NCBI RefSeq assembly: GCF_030317115.1 | Contig: NZ_JASZYF010000008.1 | Coordinates: forward strand, 232,468-296,467 | Length of the DNA stretch: 64,000 nt | Reading direction: 5' to 3' | From: Variovorax gracilis | Lineage (GTDB): Bacteria; Pseudomonadota; Gammaproteobacteria; Burkholderiales; Burkholderiaceae_C | Program-made: the position numbers and the translations under genes | Shown here: positions 1 to 8,357 of the stretch, piece after piece | Layout: every line of letters begins with the position of its first letter | Position numbering within the stretch: position 1 is the first letter of the stretch | The notes under the pieces: model-generated | Told to the model about the DNA's origin: nothing | Databases searched by the model: none | The model's input: the letters and a program-made list of their open reading frames with translations, nothing else

Positions 1-351
1 GTATCCACCGCCAGCTTGCGCGACGAACCCTTCGTGCTGTTCTCGCGCAGCGTGTCGCCCGACTATCACGAGCGGATCCTGTCCATCTGCGCGCAGGCCG
101 GCTTCCGGCCCGAAGTCCGCCATGAGGTGCGGCACTGGCTGTCCGTGGTGTCGCTGGTCTCGCAGGGCATGGGCGTGGCGCTGGTGCCGAGCGCCATGCG
201 CCACACGGCGCTGCGGGGTGCGGTGTTCCGGCCGCTGGAGGAAGAGGTCGCGCGGTCCGAAGCGTTCTGCGTGTGGCGCGACGGGCCGGAGAATGCCGTG
301 GTGCAGGGCTTCCTGCGGGCGATGCAGGTTGACCCGTCGTCGGCCGCCTAG
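1..351 (+). CDS. LysR-type transcriptional regulator, C-terminal part (5' end outside window)
   Basis: The frame is open from base 1 and ends with TAG at 349-351, giving about 116 residues of a protein whose N-terminal helix-turn-helix lies left of the window. The visible part fits the second half of a LysR substrate-binding domain: a run ending in GMGVALVPSA is the usual segment before the last strands, followed by an FRPLEEE strand and a final helix. The inducer and target genes cannot be told from this fragment. It meets srkA tail to tail, with a 4-bp overlap of the two stop regions. Family assignment rests on the typical domain pattern and is fairly safe; nothing more specific is supported. 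Confidence 0.75.
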   Translation, partial: VSTASLRDEPFVLFSRSVSPDYHERILSICAQAGFRPEVRHEVRHWLSVVSLVSQGMGVALVPSAMRHTALRGAVFRPLEEEVARSEAFCVWRDGPENAVVQGFLRAMQVDPSSAA

Positions 352-1514
352 GCGTAGAGAGGCTCTTCTTCCATCGCCTCACACTGGTCCTGCAGCATCT
401 GTATCTGCCCTTTCCAGTAGTCGCTCGACCCGAACCATGGGAAGTTGATCGGAAAGATCGGGTCTTCCCAGCGTCGCGCCAGCCATGCGCTGTAGTGGAT
501 GAGGCGCAAGGTTCGCAAGGGCTCGATCAGCGCGAGTTCGCGCCGGTCGAAGTCGCGGAACTGTTCGTAGCCGTCGAGCAGGCCGCTCAGTTGGCCCGTG
601 CGCTGCGCGCGATCGCCTGACAACAGCATCCAGAGGTCCTGCACGGCGAACCCGGTACGTGCGTCGTCGAGGTCGACGAAATGCGGGCCGCCGTCGGGGC
701 GGTCGGTCGGCGTCCACAGGATGTTGCCGGGGTGCACGTCGCCGTGCAGCCGCAGCTTCTTCATGGCCTGCTCGGCAGACTGCGCGTCGGTGCCGAGCGC
801 CGTGGCCGAGATCATTTCGAAGGCCGTGTTGCAGGCTGTTTCCCACTCGCGCTGCACGTCCAGCGGCACCATCTCGTGGCCCAGCAGCCAGTCGCGCGAT
901 GCGATGCCGAAGGTCTGCAGGTCCAGTGCCGGACGCGCTGCGAAGGGCGTTCGCGCGCCGACCCCGTGGATGCGCGCGAGAAAGCGGCCGACCCATTCGA
1001 GCACCTCGAAATCGTCCAGCTCCGGTGCGCGTCCGCCGCGGTAGGGGCTCACGCTGAATGCAAAGCCGCCGTGCCGATGGAGCGTCGCGCCATCGATGGC
1101 GATCGGCGGCACCGCCGGCACTTCGGCAGCAGCGAGTTCGAGCGAGAAGCCGTGCTCTTCGAGGATCGCGGCATCGGACCAACGCCCGGGGCGATAGAAC
1201 TTGACGACCACGGCGCTGCGGTCTTCCAGGTAGACCTGGTAGACGCGGTTCTCGTAGGAGTTCAGCGCGGTGAGCCGGCCGTCGCCGTGCAGCCCGAGCG
1301 TTGCGAGCGCATCGAGCACGACGTCGGGCGTGAGGGTTTCGTAGGGATGGCCGGCCGAAGCCGCATCGGGAGAAGGGGTAGTTGAAGGCGCCACGGCGAC
1401 ATTGTCCGCCCTGGCTGTTGCACCTTTGGGCAAATTGACACTGCCAGCCCTTCGGAGAAGAATGAATTCGACTTTCTCGGTTCTCGCCCCGGCATTCTTG
1501 CGGTAGTCCGCCAT
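348..1514 (-). CDS. srkA: Stress response serine/threonine protein kinase SrkA (YihE/RdoA family)
   Basis: SrkA is a cytoplasmic kinase-fold protein (choline kinase-like) linked in E. coli to survival under oxidative and envelope stress. Residues about 60-380 align by eye with YihE along the whole length: LNSYENRVYQ near 84-93, the catalytic HGDVHPGN at 257-264 and the metal-binding DLDD at 281-284, then VQDLWMLLSGD. The E. coli protein has 328 residues, so the 388 given here include about 55 residues with no counterpart. A GTG at codon 41 (base 1394) is a likelier start: the ATG at 1514 has no clear ribosome site and would place the nap promoter region inside the gene. It is divergent from napE. 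Confidence 0.85.
   Translation of the reverse strand: MADYRKNAGARTEKVEFILLRRAGSVNLPKGATARADNVAVAPSTTPSPDAASAGHPYETLTPDVVLDALATLGLHGDGRLTALNSYENRVYQVYLEDRSAVVVKFYRPGRWSDAAILEEHGFSLELAAAEVPAVPPIAIDGATLHRHGGFAFSVSPYRGGRAPELDDFEVLEWVGRFLARIHGVGARTPFAARPALDLQTFGIASRDWLLGHEMVPLDVQREWETACNTAFEMISATALGTDAQSAEQAMKKLRLHGDVHPGNILWTPTDRPDGGPHFVDLDDARTGFAVQDLWMLLSGDRAQRTGQLSGLLDGYEQFRDFDRRELALIEPLRTLRLIHYSAWLARRWEDPIFPINFPWFGSSDYWKGQIQMLQDQCEAMEEEPLYA
1435..1463 (+). promoter_or_regulatory. Candidate sigma-70 promoter for the nap-ccm block
   Basis: A perfect TTGACA (1435-1440) is followed after 17 bases by AAGAAT (1458-1463), which matches four of six positions of the -10 consensus. The site lies 63 bp upstream of the napE start. 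No clear FNR-type TTGAT-N4-ATCAA site was found beside it. It overlaps the long form of srkA, which argues for the shorter srkA start. Prediction only. Confidence 0.4.
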
Positions 1515-1525
1515 GTAGGAGACCT

Positions 1526-1693
1526 GTGGAACAACCGAATGGACCTTTCACGAAGGCACAGGAACTGCGCAGCTTCCTGTTCCTTTCCGTGGTCATGGCG
1601 CCGGTGCTCGCGGGCATCATCGTCGCGGGCTACGGCTTTCTGGTCTGGATGTATCAACTTCTTCTTGCGGGACCGCCCGGCAGTCGAGGTTGA
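1526..1693 (+). CDS. napE: NapE, small membrane protein of periplasmic nitrate reductase operon
   Basis: A 55-residue protein starting at GTG 1526, preceded by AGGAG at 1517-1521, and ending TGA at 1691-1693. It has a short charged N-terminus (with KAQELRSFLFLS), one hydrophobic membrane span from about residue 17 to 47 and the ending YQLLLAGPPG, which is the typical shape and length of NapE in Paracoccus and Ralstonia nap operons. The role of NapE is not known; it is the usual first gene of the operon in this lineage. Its stop overlaps the first possible codon of napD, so the two are closely coupled. The gene is short enough to be missed by length cut-offs. Confidence 0.85.
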   Translation: MEQPNGPFTKAQELRSFLFLSVVMAPVLAGIIVAGYGFLVWMYQLLLAGPPGSRG

Positions 1694-1740
1694 CGCTTTC
1701 CGCGCAGCGCAACAGCCACCTTTCGAGAAAGGAAGCCAAA

Positions 1741-2019
1741 GTGCCCGAGGAAGTGCATATCAGCAGCCTGGTCGTGCATGCCACCCCGAAGCGTCTTCAG
1801 CGTGTCGAGGACGCCATTGCGCTGATGCCCGGCGCACGGATATTCGGCAGTTCGCCCAATGGCAAGCTGGTTGTCACGCTCGACGCCGACAGTGCCGACG
1901 AGATGCTCTCCAAAGTGAATGCGATCCAGCGAACCGATGGCGTTCTGTCTGCCGCGCTGGTGTACCAGTACGCCGATTCCGTGGAAGCGATGAACGAGGA
2001 GATCCCCGATGCCCATTGA
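1741..2019 (+). CDS. napD: NapD, chaperone for NapA twin-arginine signal
   Basis: NapD is a cytoplasmic ferredoxin-fold chaperone that binds the twin-arginine signal peptide of NapA and prevents early export before the molybdenum cofactor is loaded. The 92-residue product starts VPEEVHISSLVVHATP and has the beta-alpha-beta pattern and ISSLVV strand characteristic of the family (E. coli NapD has 87 residues). The GTG at 1741 is chosen because GAAAGGAAG at 1727-1735 is a good ribosome site; the frame is open back to a TTG at 1690, but those 17 residues have no family counterpart. The end overlaps the napA start by 11 bp, so translation is probably coupled. Confidence 0.88.
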   Translation: MPEEVHISSLVVHATPKRLQRVEDAIALMPGARIFGSSPNGKLVVTLDADSADEMLSKVNAIQRTDGVLSAALVYQYADSVEAMNEEIPDAH

Positions 2020-4498
2020 CAGGAGGGACTTCATTCGCCAAACAGCGGCGGCGACCGCGGGCGCAGTGGCGGGCATTCCCCTGACGGGTATCGCGCAGGC
2101 GGTCGCTCCAGATGCTGCCGGGCTCAAGTGGTCCAAGGCGCCATGCCGCTTCTGCGGCACCGGCTGCGGCGTGACGGTGGCGGTCAAGGACAACCGCGTG
2201 GTGGCGACGCACGGCGACCCCGAGGCGGAAGTCAATCGCGGCCTCAACTGCGTCAAGGGCTACTTCCTGTCGAAGATCATGTATGCCGACGATCGCCTGC
2301 TGACGCCGTTGCTGCGCATGAAGAACGGCCAGTACGCGAAGGACGGTGAGTTCACCCGCGTCTCGTGGGACCAGGCCTTCGACGTGATGGCCGCGCAGTT
2401 CAAGCGCGTGCTCAAGGACAAGGGCCCGACGGCTGTGGGCATGTTCGGCTCCGGCCAATGGACCATCTGGGAAGGCTACGCCGGCCTCAAGCTCATGAAG
2501 GCCGGCTTTCGTTCGAACAACCTCGACCCCAACGCGCGGCACTGCATGGCCTCGGCAGCGGTGGGCTTCATGCGGACCTTCGGCGCCGACGAACCCATGG
2601 GCGTCTACGACGACATCGAGGCGGCCGATGCGTTCGTGCTGTGGGGTTCGAACATGGCCGAGATGCATCCCATCCTCTGGACCCGCGTGACCGACCGGCG
2701 GTTGAGCGGGCGCAACGTCAGGGTGGCGGTGCTGTCGACCTTCGAGCACCGCTCCTACGAGCTGGCGGACATCGAGCTCACCTTCACGCCGCAGACCGAC
2801 CTGGCGATCCTCAACTACATCGCCAACCACATCATCACGACGAACCGCGTGAACCGGGACTTCGTCGACAAGCACACCTCGTTCCGGCTGGGCAATGCCG
2901 ACATCGGCTATGGGCTGCGGCCGGAGCACCCGCTGCAGAAGGCAGCGAAGAATGCCGGCGACGCGGGCGGCTCCAAGCCCATGACCTTCGACGAGTTCGC
3001 GAAGTTCGTCTCCACCTACGACCTCGACTACACCGCCAAACTCAGCGGCGTGCCGCGCAACCGCCTGCAGGCGCTGGCCGAGATGTACGCCGACCCGAAG
3101 GTCAAGGTGATGTCCTTCTGGACCATGGGCTTCAACCAGCACACGCGCGGTGTGTGGTGCAACAACATGGTCTACAACATCCACTTGCTCACCGGCAAGA
3201 TCGCGACGCCCGGCAACAGCCCCTTCTCGCTGACGGGCCAGCCTTCGGCCTGCGGCACGGCGCGCGAGGTCGGCACCTTCTCCCATCGGCTGCCCGCGGA
3301 CATGGTGGTCACCAATCCCAAGCACCGGGCCGAGGCGGAACACATCTGGAAGCTGCCCGAGGGCACCATCCCCGACATCCCCGGCTTTCATGCGGTGCTG
3401 CAGAACCGCATGCTCAAGGACGGCAAGCTCAACGCCTACTGGGTGATGGTCAACAACAACATGCAGGCCGCCGCCAACCTGAAGGAGGAAGGCTATCCCG
3501 GCTACCGGAACCCCGACAACTTCATCGTCGTGTCGGATGTCTACCCGACCGTCACCGCACTCAGCGCCGACCTGATACTGCCGGCGGCGATGTGGGTCGA
3601 GAAGGAAGGTGCCTACGGCAATGCCGAACGCCGCACGCAGTTTTGGCACCAGTTGGTCAGCGGGCCCGGCGAGGCACGCTCGGACCTCTGGCAACTGATG
3701 GAGTTCTCGAAGCGCTTCACGGTCGAGGAAGTGTGGCCCGAGGAGCTGATCGCCAAGAAGCCCGAGCTCCGGGGCAAGACCTTGTTCGAGGTGCTGTTCC
3801 GCAATGGACAGGTCGACAAGTTCCCGACCTCGCAGATCGAGGCCGGCTACGACAACGACGAGGCGAAGGCCTTCGGCTTCTACGTGCAGAAGGGCCTTTT
3901 CGAGGAGTACGCGAGCTTCGGCCGCGGCCACGGCCACGACCTGGCGCCCTTCGAGACCTATCACCAGGTCCGCGGACTGCGCTGGCCCGTGGTGAACGGC
4001 AAGGAAACCCTGTGGCGCTACCGCGAAGGCTCGGACCCGTACGTCAAGGCCGGTACCGGATTCCAGTTCTACGGCTTCCCGGACGGCAAGGCGCTGATCT
4101 TCGCGCTGCCCTACGAGCCGCCGCCGGAGTCGCCCGACAAGGAGTACCCCTTCTGGCTGTCGACCGGCCGCGTGCTGGAGCACTGGCACTCGGGTTCCAT
4201 GACGCGCCGCGTGCCCGAGCTGCACAAGGCAGTCCCCAACGCCGTGTGCTACATGCATCCCGAAGACGCGCGGGCCCTGGGCGTGCGGCGCGGCATCGAG
4301 GTGGAGATCAGCTCACGGCGCGGCAGCATGCGCACTCGAGTGGAAACACGGGGCCGCAACAAGCCGCCGCGCGGACTGGTGTTCGTGCCGTGGTTCGACG
4401 CCAGCCAGTTGATCAACAAGGTCACGCTCGATGCGACCGATCCGATCTCCTACCAGACGGACTTCAAGAAGTGCGCGGTGAAGATCGTCAGGGTCTGA
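2009..4498 (+). CDS. napA: NapA, catalytic subunit of periplasmic nitrate reductase
   Basis: NapA reduces nitrate to nitrite in the periplasm with electrons from NapB. The 829-residue product has the family's normal length (E. coli 828). It begins with a twin-arginine signal, RRDFIR at residues 5-10, followed by a hydrophobic stretch to about residue 31. Cys46, Cys49, Cys53 and Cys81 form the CX2CX3CX27C [4Fe-4S] motif, and Cys179 in the RHCMAS segment is the expected molybdenum ligand. The C-terminal molybdopterin dinucleotide-binding domain includes the GRVLEHWHSGSMTRR segment. It sits between the dedicated chaperone gene napD and the electron donor genes napB and napC. Confidence 0.98.
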   Translation: MPIDRRDFIRQTAAATAGAVAGIPLTGIAQAVAPDAAGLKWSKAPCRFCGTGCGVTVAVKDNRVVATHGDPEAEVNRGLNCVKGYFLSKIMYADDRLLTPLLRMKNGQYAKDGEFTRVSWDQAFDVMAAQFKRVLKDKGPTAVGMFGSGQWTIWEGYAGLKLMKAGFRSNNLDPNARHCMASAAVGFMRTFGADEPMGVYDDIEAADAFVLWGSNMAEMHPILWTRVTDRRLSGRNVRVAVLSTFEHRSYELADIELTFTPQTDLAILNYIANHIITTNRVNRDFVDKHTSFRLGNADIGYGLRPEHPLQKAAKNAGDAGGSKPMTFDEFAKFVSTYDLDYTAKLSGVPRNRLQALAEMYADPKVKVMSFWTMGFNQHTRGVWCNNMVYNIHLLTGKIATPGNSPFSLTGQPSACGTAREVGTFSHRLPADMVVTNPKHRAEAEHIWKLPEGTIPDIPGFHAVLQNRMLKDGKLNAYWVMVNNNMQAAANLKEEGYPGYRNPDNFIVVSDVYPTVTALSADLILPAAMWVEKEGAYGNAERRTQFWHQLVSGPGEARSDLWQLMEFSKRFTVEEVWPEELIAKKPELRGKTLFEVLFRNGQVDKFPTSQIEAGYDNDEAKAFGFYVQKGLFEEYASFGRGHGHDLAPFETYHQVRGLRWPVVNGKETLWRYREGSDPYVKAGTGFQFYGFPDGKALIFALPYEPPPESPDKEYPFWLSTGRVLEHWHSGSMTRRVPELHKAVPNAVCYMHPEDARALGVRRGIEVEISSRRGSMRTRVETRGRNKPPRGLVFVPWFDASQLINKVTLDATDPISYQTDFKKCAVKIVRV

Positions 4499-4517
4499 GC
4501 CGTCCAGGGACACCGGC

Positions 4518-4991
4518 ATGACCCCACGCAAGCTCCTCCCGCTGCTCGGCCTGCTGGCCGGTTTCGCGTGGGCCCAGTCGGGCGGGCTGGTGGACCCGGC
4601 GCGCGGCCCGGTGCCGATCCCCGACCCGACGGAGCCGCCGCGTCTGGGCAACGCGGTGAACGACGACGTGCGGCGCCCGCGCAACTACGACATGCAGCCG
4701 CCCACCATCCCGCACCGCGTGGACGGCTACCAGATCGACAAGAACTTCAACAAGTGCCTCGATTGCCATGCGCGCACCCGCACGGATTTCTCGCAGGCGA
4801 TCCCCGTGAGCCCGACGCACTACATCGACCGCAGCGGGAAGGTGCTGCCGCAGATCTCGACGCGGCGCTATTTCTGCATGCAATGCCATGTGGCGCAGGA
4901 CCCGGTGCAGCCGCTGGTGGGCAACGGCTTCGAGAATGCCGACACGATCGCGAAGCGGGCTGCAGAGGCCGCCCAGCCCAACAAGAAGTAG
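4518..4991 (+). CDS. napB: NapB, dihaem cytochrome c subunit of nitrate reductase
   Basis: NapB passes electrons from NapC to NapA in the periplasm. The 157-residue product has a cleavable signal peptide (residues 1-19, ending FAWA), and two haem-binding CXXCH motifs at residues 80-84 (CLDCH) and 120-124 (CMQCH). His66 (in TIPH) and His101 (in PTHY) sit where the distal haem ligands are in known NapB structures. It lies 19 bp after napA and 18 bp before napC. Haem attachment would be done by the ccm products encoded just downstream. Confidence 0.95.
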   Translation: MTPRKLLPLLGLLAGFAWAQSGGLVDPARGPVPIPDPTEPPRLGNAVNDDVRRPRNYDMQPPTIPHRVDGYQIDKNFNKCLDCHARTRTDFSQAIPVSPTHYIDRSGKVLPQISTRRYFCMQCHVAQDPVQPLVGNGFENADTIAKRAAEAAQPNKK

Positions 4992-5009
4992 CAGCGGGGA
5001 CGCCACACC

Positions 5010-5687
5010 ATGATGAACCTCCTGAAGCGCTACTGGGCCATCATCCGCCGGCCGAGCGTGCATTTCAGCCTGGGTTTCCTGACGCTGGGCGGCTTCATCG
5101 GCGGCATCATTTTCTGGGGTGCCTTCAACACGGCGATGGAATTCACGAACACCGAGAAATTCTGCACCGGCTGCCATGAGATGCGCGACAACGTGTTCGC
5201 CGAGCTCAAGCCCACCATCCACTACACCAATCGATCAGGGGTGCGCGCGATCTGTTCCGACTGCCACGTGCCGCACAACTGGACCGACAAGATGGCGCGC
5301 AAGATGCAGGCCTCCAAGGAGGTGTGGGGCAAGATATTCGGCAGCATCTCGACGCAGGAGAAGTTCCGGGAGGAACGTCTTCGGCTCGCCCAGAACGAAT
5401 GGGCGCGCTTCAAGGCCAACGACTCGCTGGAGTGTCGCAATTGCCACAACTACGAGTACATGGATTTCACGCGCCAGAGCGTGCGCGCGCAGAACATGCA
5501 CATGACCTTCCTGGCGAACAGGGAGAAGACCTGCATCGACTGCCACAAGGGCATCGCCCACAGGCTGCCCCACATCCCGCCCGGACAGGCGCCGACCGAC
5601 ACCCCGGGCCAGGTCGTTCCCAAGGAAGGCGAGGAGGCACTGGCGCCCGCCGGCGGGGCGCCGGGCGGTGCCAAAGCGGGTGGCTGA
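5010..5687 (+). CDS. napC: NapC, membrane-anchored tetrahaem quinol dehydrogenase
   Basis: NapC (NapC/NirT family) oxidises quinol in the membrane and feeds NapB/NapA. The 225-residue product has one N-terminal membrane anchor (about 18-40) and four CXXCH haem sites: CTGCH 52-56, CSDCH 82-86, CRNCH 142-146 and CIDCH 175-179. The C-terminal 35 residues are a proline, glycine and alanine-rich tail of low complexity. There is no napG, napH or napF in the cluster, so NapC should be the only quinol link here. The last 20 bp overlap the start of ccmA. Confidence 0.95.
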   Translation: MMNLLKRYWAIIRRPSVHFSLGFLTLGGFIGGIIFWGAFNTAMEFTNTEKFCTGCHEMRDNVFAELKPTIHYTNRSGVRAICSDCHVPHNWTDKMARKMQASKEVWGKIFGSISTQEKFREERLRLAQNEWARFKANDSLECRNCHNYEYMDFTRQSVRAQNMHMTFLANREKTCIDCHKGIAHRLPHIPPGQAPTDTPGQVVPKEGEEALAPAGGAPGGAKAGG

Positions 5688-6354
5688 GGTCTTGCACGAC
5701 GGTCTTTGCGTTCGCGAGCTGGCATGCGCGCGCGGAGGGCGGCGCGTGTTCGCCGGCGTCACATTCGATGCCGCGCCCGGCGACGTGGTGCAGGTGCGCG
5801 GGTCGAACGGCAGCGGCAAGAGCAGCCTGTTGCGCTTGCTGTGCGGTCTTCTGCAACCGACCGGGGGCGACGTGCATTGGCGCGGCCGGCACGTCGGCGC
5901 GCATGAAGCCGACTTCGCCAGGGAGGTGGCCTACATGGGGCACGCAGGCGGCATGAGCGGCGAGCTCACGGTGCGCGAGAACCTGCGCTTCTCGCTGCAC
6001 GTCGCGGGCAGCGCGAGCGGGGATGCAGCTTGCCGCGACGTGCTGCAAAGGTTGCAGCTCGCGGACCGCGAGCACGAGCGCCTGCGCCATCTCTCCCAGG
6101 GTCAGCAGCGTCGCCTGAGCCTCGCGCGCGTGCTCCTGAGCCAGCGGCCGCTGTGGCTGCTCGACGAACCCTGTGCCGGCCTGGACGCCGAAGGCGAACG
6201 GAGCTTCGACGCCTTCCTGGCCGAACACGTCCGCCGCGGGGGCATGGCCGTGGTGACGACCCATCGCGACATCGGCCACGATGGCCCTTGCGCGCAAACG
6301 CTGGACATGAACAGGCTGAGCGATGGCTTTCGCCCTACCGATCATCGGCCGTGA
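5668..6354 (+). CDS. ccmA: CcmA, haem exporter ATP-binding protein
   Basis: CcmA is the ATPase of the CcmABCD complex that releases holo-CcmE during System I cytochrome c maturation. The 228-residue product has Walker A GSNGSGKSS at about 45-53, the ABC signature LSQGQQRR at 142-149 and Walker B LWLLDEP at 162-168, in the order of the family. The start is a GTG at 5668 inside napC; an in-frame GTG at 5680 is equally possible. Either choice overlaps napC, so ccmA translation is probably coupled to nitrate reductase expression. The 3' end overlaps ccmB by 32 bp. Confidence 0.93.
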   Translation: MPKRVAEVLHDGLCVRELACARGGRRVFAGVTFDAAPGDVVQVRGSNGSGKSSLLRLLCGLLQPTGGDVHWRGRHVGAHEADFAREVAYMGHAGGMSGELTVRENLRFSLHVAGSASGDAACRDVLQRLQLADREHERLRHLSQGQQRRLSLARVLLSQRPLWLLDEPCAGLDAEGERSFDAFLAEHVRRGGMAVVTTHRDIGHDGPCAQTLDMNRLSDGFRPTDHRP

Positions 6355-6985
6355 GGTCCGCACGGCCTCGCGCCGGCCGATGGACGCGCTCAGCGCGCTG
6401 CTGTTCTTCATCGTGGTCGGCAGCGTGTTCCCCCTGGCCGTCGGGCCGGACGCTGCGCTGCTGACCGCCATCGGTCCTGGCGTGGTGTGGGTCGCTGCCC
6501 TGCTCGCGGTGATGATCTCGCTGCATCGGCTTTTCCTGCCCGACCTGGAGGACGGCGCGCTCGAACAGTTGCTGCTGTCGCCGCGCTCGCTGACGGGCAT
6601 TGTCTACGCCAAGATCGCTGCGCATTGGCTCATCACCTGCCTGCCGCTGGTGGCTGTCGCGCCCCTGATGGGATTGCAGTTCGGGCTGCCCGCCCAGGCG
6701 ATCGGCGTGCTGCTGGTGTCGCTGCTGCTGGGCACGCCGACGCTGGTGCTGCTCGGCGCGCTCGGTGCCGCGCTCACGCTCGGGCTGCGCGGCAATGTGC
6801 TGCTGGCGCTGATCGTGCTGCCGCTGTGCGTGCCGGTACTGATCTTCGGCAGCGGCGCAGTCGCGGCGAGCCACCAGGGGCTGCCGGTGAACCCGCACCT
6901 GTCGCTGCTCGGCGCCTGCCTGCTGGTGGCGGCGTGCCTGTGTCCCTGGGCGGTGGGCGCAGCCCTCCGCCTGGCGGTCGAATGA
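6323..6985 (+). CDS. ccmB: CcmB, haem exporter permease
   Basis: CcmB is the six-span membrane partner of CcmA in cytochrome c maturation. The 220-residue product starts MAFALPIIGREVRTASRRP, the typical cytoplasmic N-terminus, then shows about six hydrophobic spans and the family-typical FLPDLEDGALEQLLLSP segment near residues 72-88. Its length is that of E. coli CcmB (220). It overlaps ccmA by 32 bp and is followed 10 bp later by ccmC. Confidence 0.95.
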   Translation: MAFALPIIGREVRTASRRPMDALSALLFFIVVGSVFPLAVGPDAALLTAIGPGVVWVAALLAVMISLHRLFLPDLEDGALEQLLLSPRSLTGIVYAKIAAHWLITCLPLVAVAPLMGLQFGLPAQAIGVLLVSLLLGTPTLVLLGALGAALTLGLRGNVLLALIVLPLCVPVLIFGSGAVAASHQGLPVNPHLSLLGACLLVAACLCPWAVGAALRLAVE

Positions 6986-6995
6986 GAGACCCGCC

Positions 6996-7766
6996 ATGGA
7001 CTCGCTTCGACCCATCGACCCTCACGCGTTGACGCCGACTCCGGCGGGACGGCGCGGGCATTGGCGGCAACTTGCATCGCCCCTGGTGTTCCATGCCTGG
7101 GCCGGCCGCATGGTGCCGTGGTTCGCGGCCTTGGCCGGGGTGCTGGCGGCGGCGGGGCTGGTGGTCGGCTTCGTCGTGGCGCCGACCGACCACCAGCAGG
7201 GCGAGGTCTACCGCATCATCTTCATCCACGTGCCTGCAGCGTGGATGTCGATGTTCATCTACCTCGTCGCGGCCTTCCACGCCGCGATGGGGCTCGCCTT
7301 CCACACGCGGCTGTCGGCGCTGATGGCGCGGGCGCTGGCGCCCACCGGCGCGCTCTTCACCGTCATCGCGCTGTGGACTGGCGCGGTGTGGGGCAAGCCG
7401 ACCTGGGGCACCTGGTGGGTGTGGGATGCGCGGCTGACCTCCGAATTGATCCTTCTCTTTCTCTACCTGGGCTACCTGGGCCTGGTGTCGGCCATCGACG
7501 ATCCGCGGCGCGCGGACCGCGGCGGGGCGATCTTGCTGCTGGCCGGCGTGGTCAACGTGCCCATCATCTATTTCTCAGTGCAGTGGTGGAACACGCTGCA
7601 CCAGGGCGCATCGGTCAGCTTCACGGCCGCGCCCGCCATGGCGCACACCATGCTCGCCGGCATGCTGCTGATGACGGGCGCCTGCTGGGCCTATTCGGTG
7701 GCGGTGGCCCTGGTGCGCGTGCGCTGCCTGATCGTGGAGCGCGACACCTTGGCGAGGCGGCGATGA
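6996..7766 (+). CDS. ccmC: CcmC, haem-handling protein of cytochrome c maturation
   Basis: CcmC places haem on the chaperone CcmE in the periplasm. The 256-residue product has six predicted membrane spans and the tryptophan-rich periplasmic WWD motif, visible in the segment WGKPTWGTWWVWDARLTSE. HVPAAWMS before it holds a conserved histidine ligand. It is similar in length to E. coli CcmC (245). The N-terminal 20 residues before LASPLVFHAW look like a poorly conserved leader, so the exact start is less sure. The end overlaps ccmD by 4 bp (ATGA). Confidence 0.95.
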   Translation: MDSLRPIDPHALTPTPAGRRGHWRQLASPLVFHAWAGRMVPWFAALAGVLAAAGLVVGFVVAPTDHQQGEVYRIIFIHVPAAWMSMFIYLVAAFHAAMGLAFHTRLSALMARALAPTGALFTVIALWTGAVWGKPTWGTWWVWDARLTSELILLFLYLGYLGLVSAIDDPRRADRGGAILLLAGVVNVPIIYFSVQWWNTLHQGASVSFTAAPAMAHTMLAGMLLMTGACWAYSVAVALVRVRCLIVERDTLARRR

Positions 7767-7909
7767 GCGGCAGCAACGCGACCCTCTACATCCTCGCGGC
7801 TTACGGCGTCGCGGCGGTGCTGATCGCCGGTGAGGTCTGGGGCCTGGTGCGTCGCAGTCGCGCGCAAGCCCGAGCGTGGTTGCCTTCGGAGCCGCACGAT
7901 GAAGCCTAG
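7763..7909 (+). CDS. ccmD: CcmD, small membrane subunit of haem exporter
   Basis: A 48-residue protein with one membrane span (residues about 9-27) and a basic, arginine-rich tail (VRRSRAQAR), the typical shape of CcmD, which joins CcmABC and helps release holo-CcmE. It starts at ATG 7763 inside the ccmC stop overlap and ends 11 bp into ccmE. Identification relies on size, topology and position, since CcmD sequences are poorly conserved. Confidence 0.88.
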   Translation: MSGSNATLYILAAYGVAAVLIAGEVWGLVRRSRAQARAWLPSEPHDEA

Positions 7910-8357
7910 GACGCGGCGGCTGGCGATCATCGGCTCCGGGTTGCTGGCGTTCGGTCTTGCCGCGCTGCTGGTGCTGAACGCGCTGCGCTCGAACCTGGTC
8001 TTCTTCTTCAGCCCAAGCCAGGTCGCGGCCAGCGCCGCGCCGCGCAATGGCGCCTTTCGCATCGGTGGCCTGGTGGAGAACGGCTCGGTGCAGCGAGGCG
8101 CCGACGGCTTGACCGTCCGCTTCGTGGTGACCGACCTGGCGCAGCGCGTGCCTGTGAGCTATCGCGGCCTGTTGCCGGACCTGTTCCGCGAAGGCAAGGG
8201 CGTGGTGGTGGCGGGCCGGCTGCTGCCTGACGGCTCCTTCGAGGCGACCCAGGTGCTGGCCAAGCACGACGAGAACTACATGCCGCCCGAAGCAGCCGCG
8301 GCCCTGGAACAGGCGCGCCAGGCCCACACGGCGCCCACGCTGGAGGCAGCGCAGTGA
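7899..8357 (+). CDS. ccmE: CcmE, periplasmic haem chaperone
   Basis: CcmE binds haem covalently and delivers it to the CcmF/CcmH ligase. The product from ATG 7899 has 152 residues, with an N-terminal anchor (about 8-28), an OB-fold periplasmic domain and the haem-binding His123 in the segment AKHDENYMPPE, with Tyr127 as axial ligand. The frame is open further upstream to 7830, but those residues lie inside ccmD and have no family counterpart. The stop overlaps ccmF by 4 bp. Confidence 0.95.
   Translation: MKPRTRRLAIIGSGLLAFGLAALLVLNALRSNLVFFFSPSQVAASAAPRNGAFRIGGLVENGSVQRGADGLTVRFVVTDLAQRVPVSYRGLLPDLFREGKGVVVAGRLLPDGSFEATQVLAKHDENYMPPEAAAALEQARQAHTAPTLEAAQ

Noticed and set aside
1394..1526. 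FNR-type anaerobic regulator site before nap
   Set aside because: A TTGAC half-site is present at 1435 but no matching second half was found at the right distance, so only a general promoter is proposed.
1874..4258. 794-codon open frame antisense to napA
   Set aside because: High GC removes stop codons from the opposite strand. NapA is a full-length, unmistakable family member on the plus strand, and the antisense product has no motifs.
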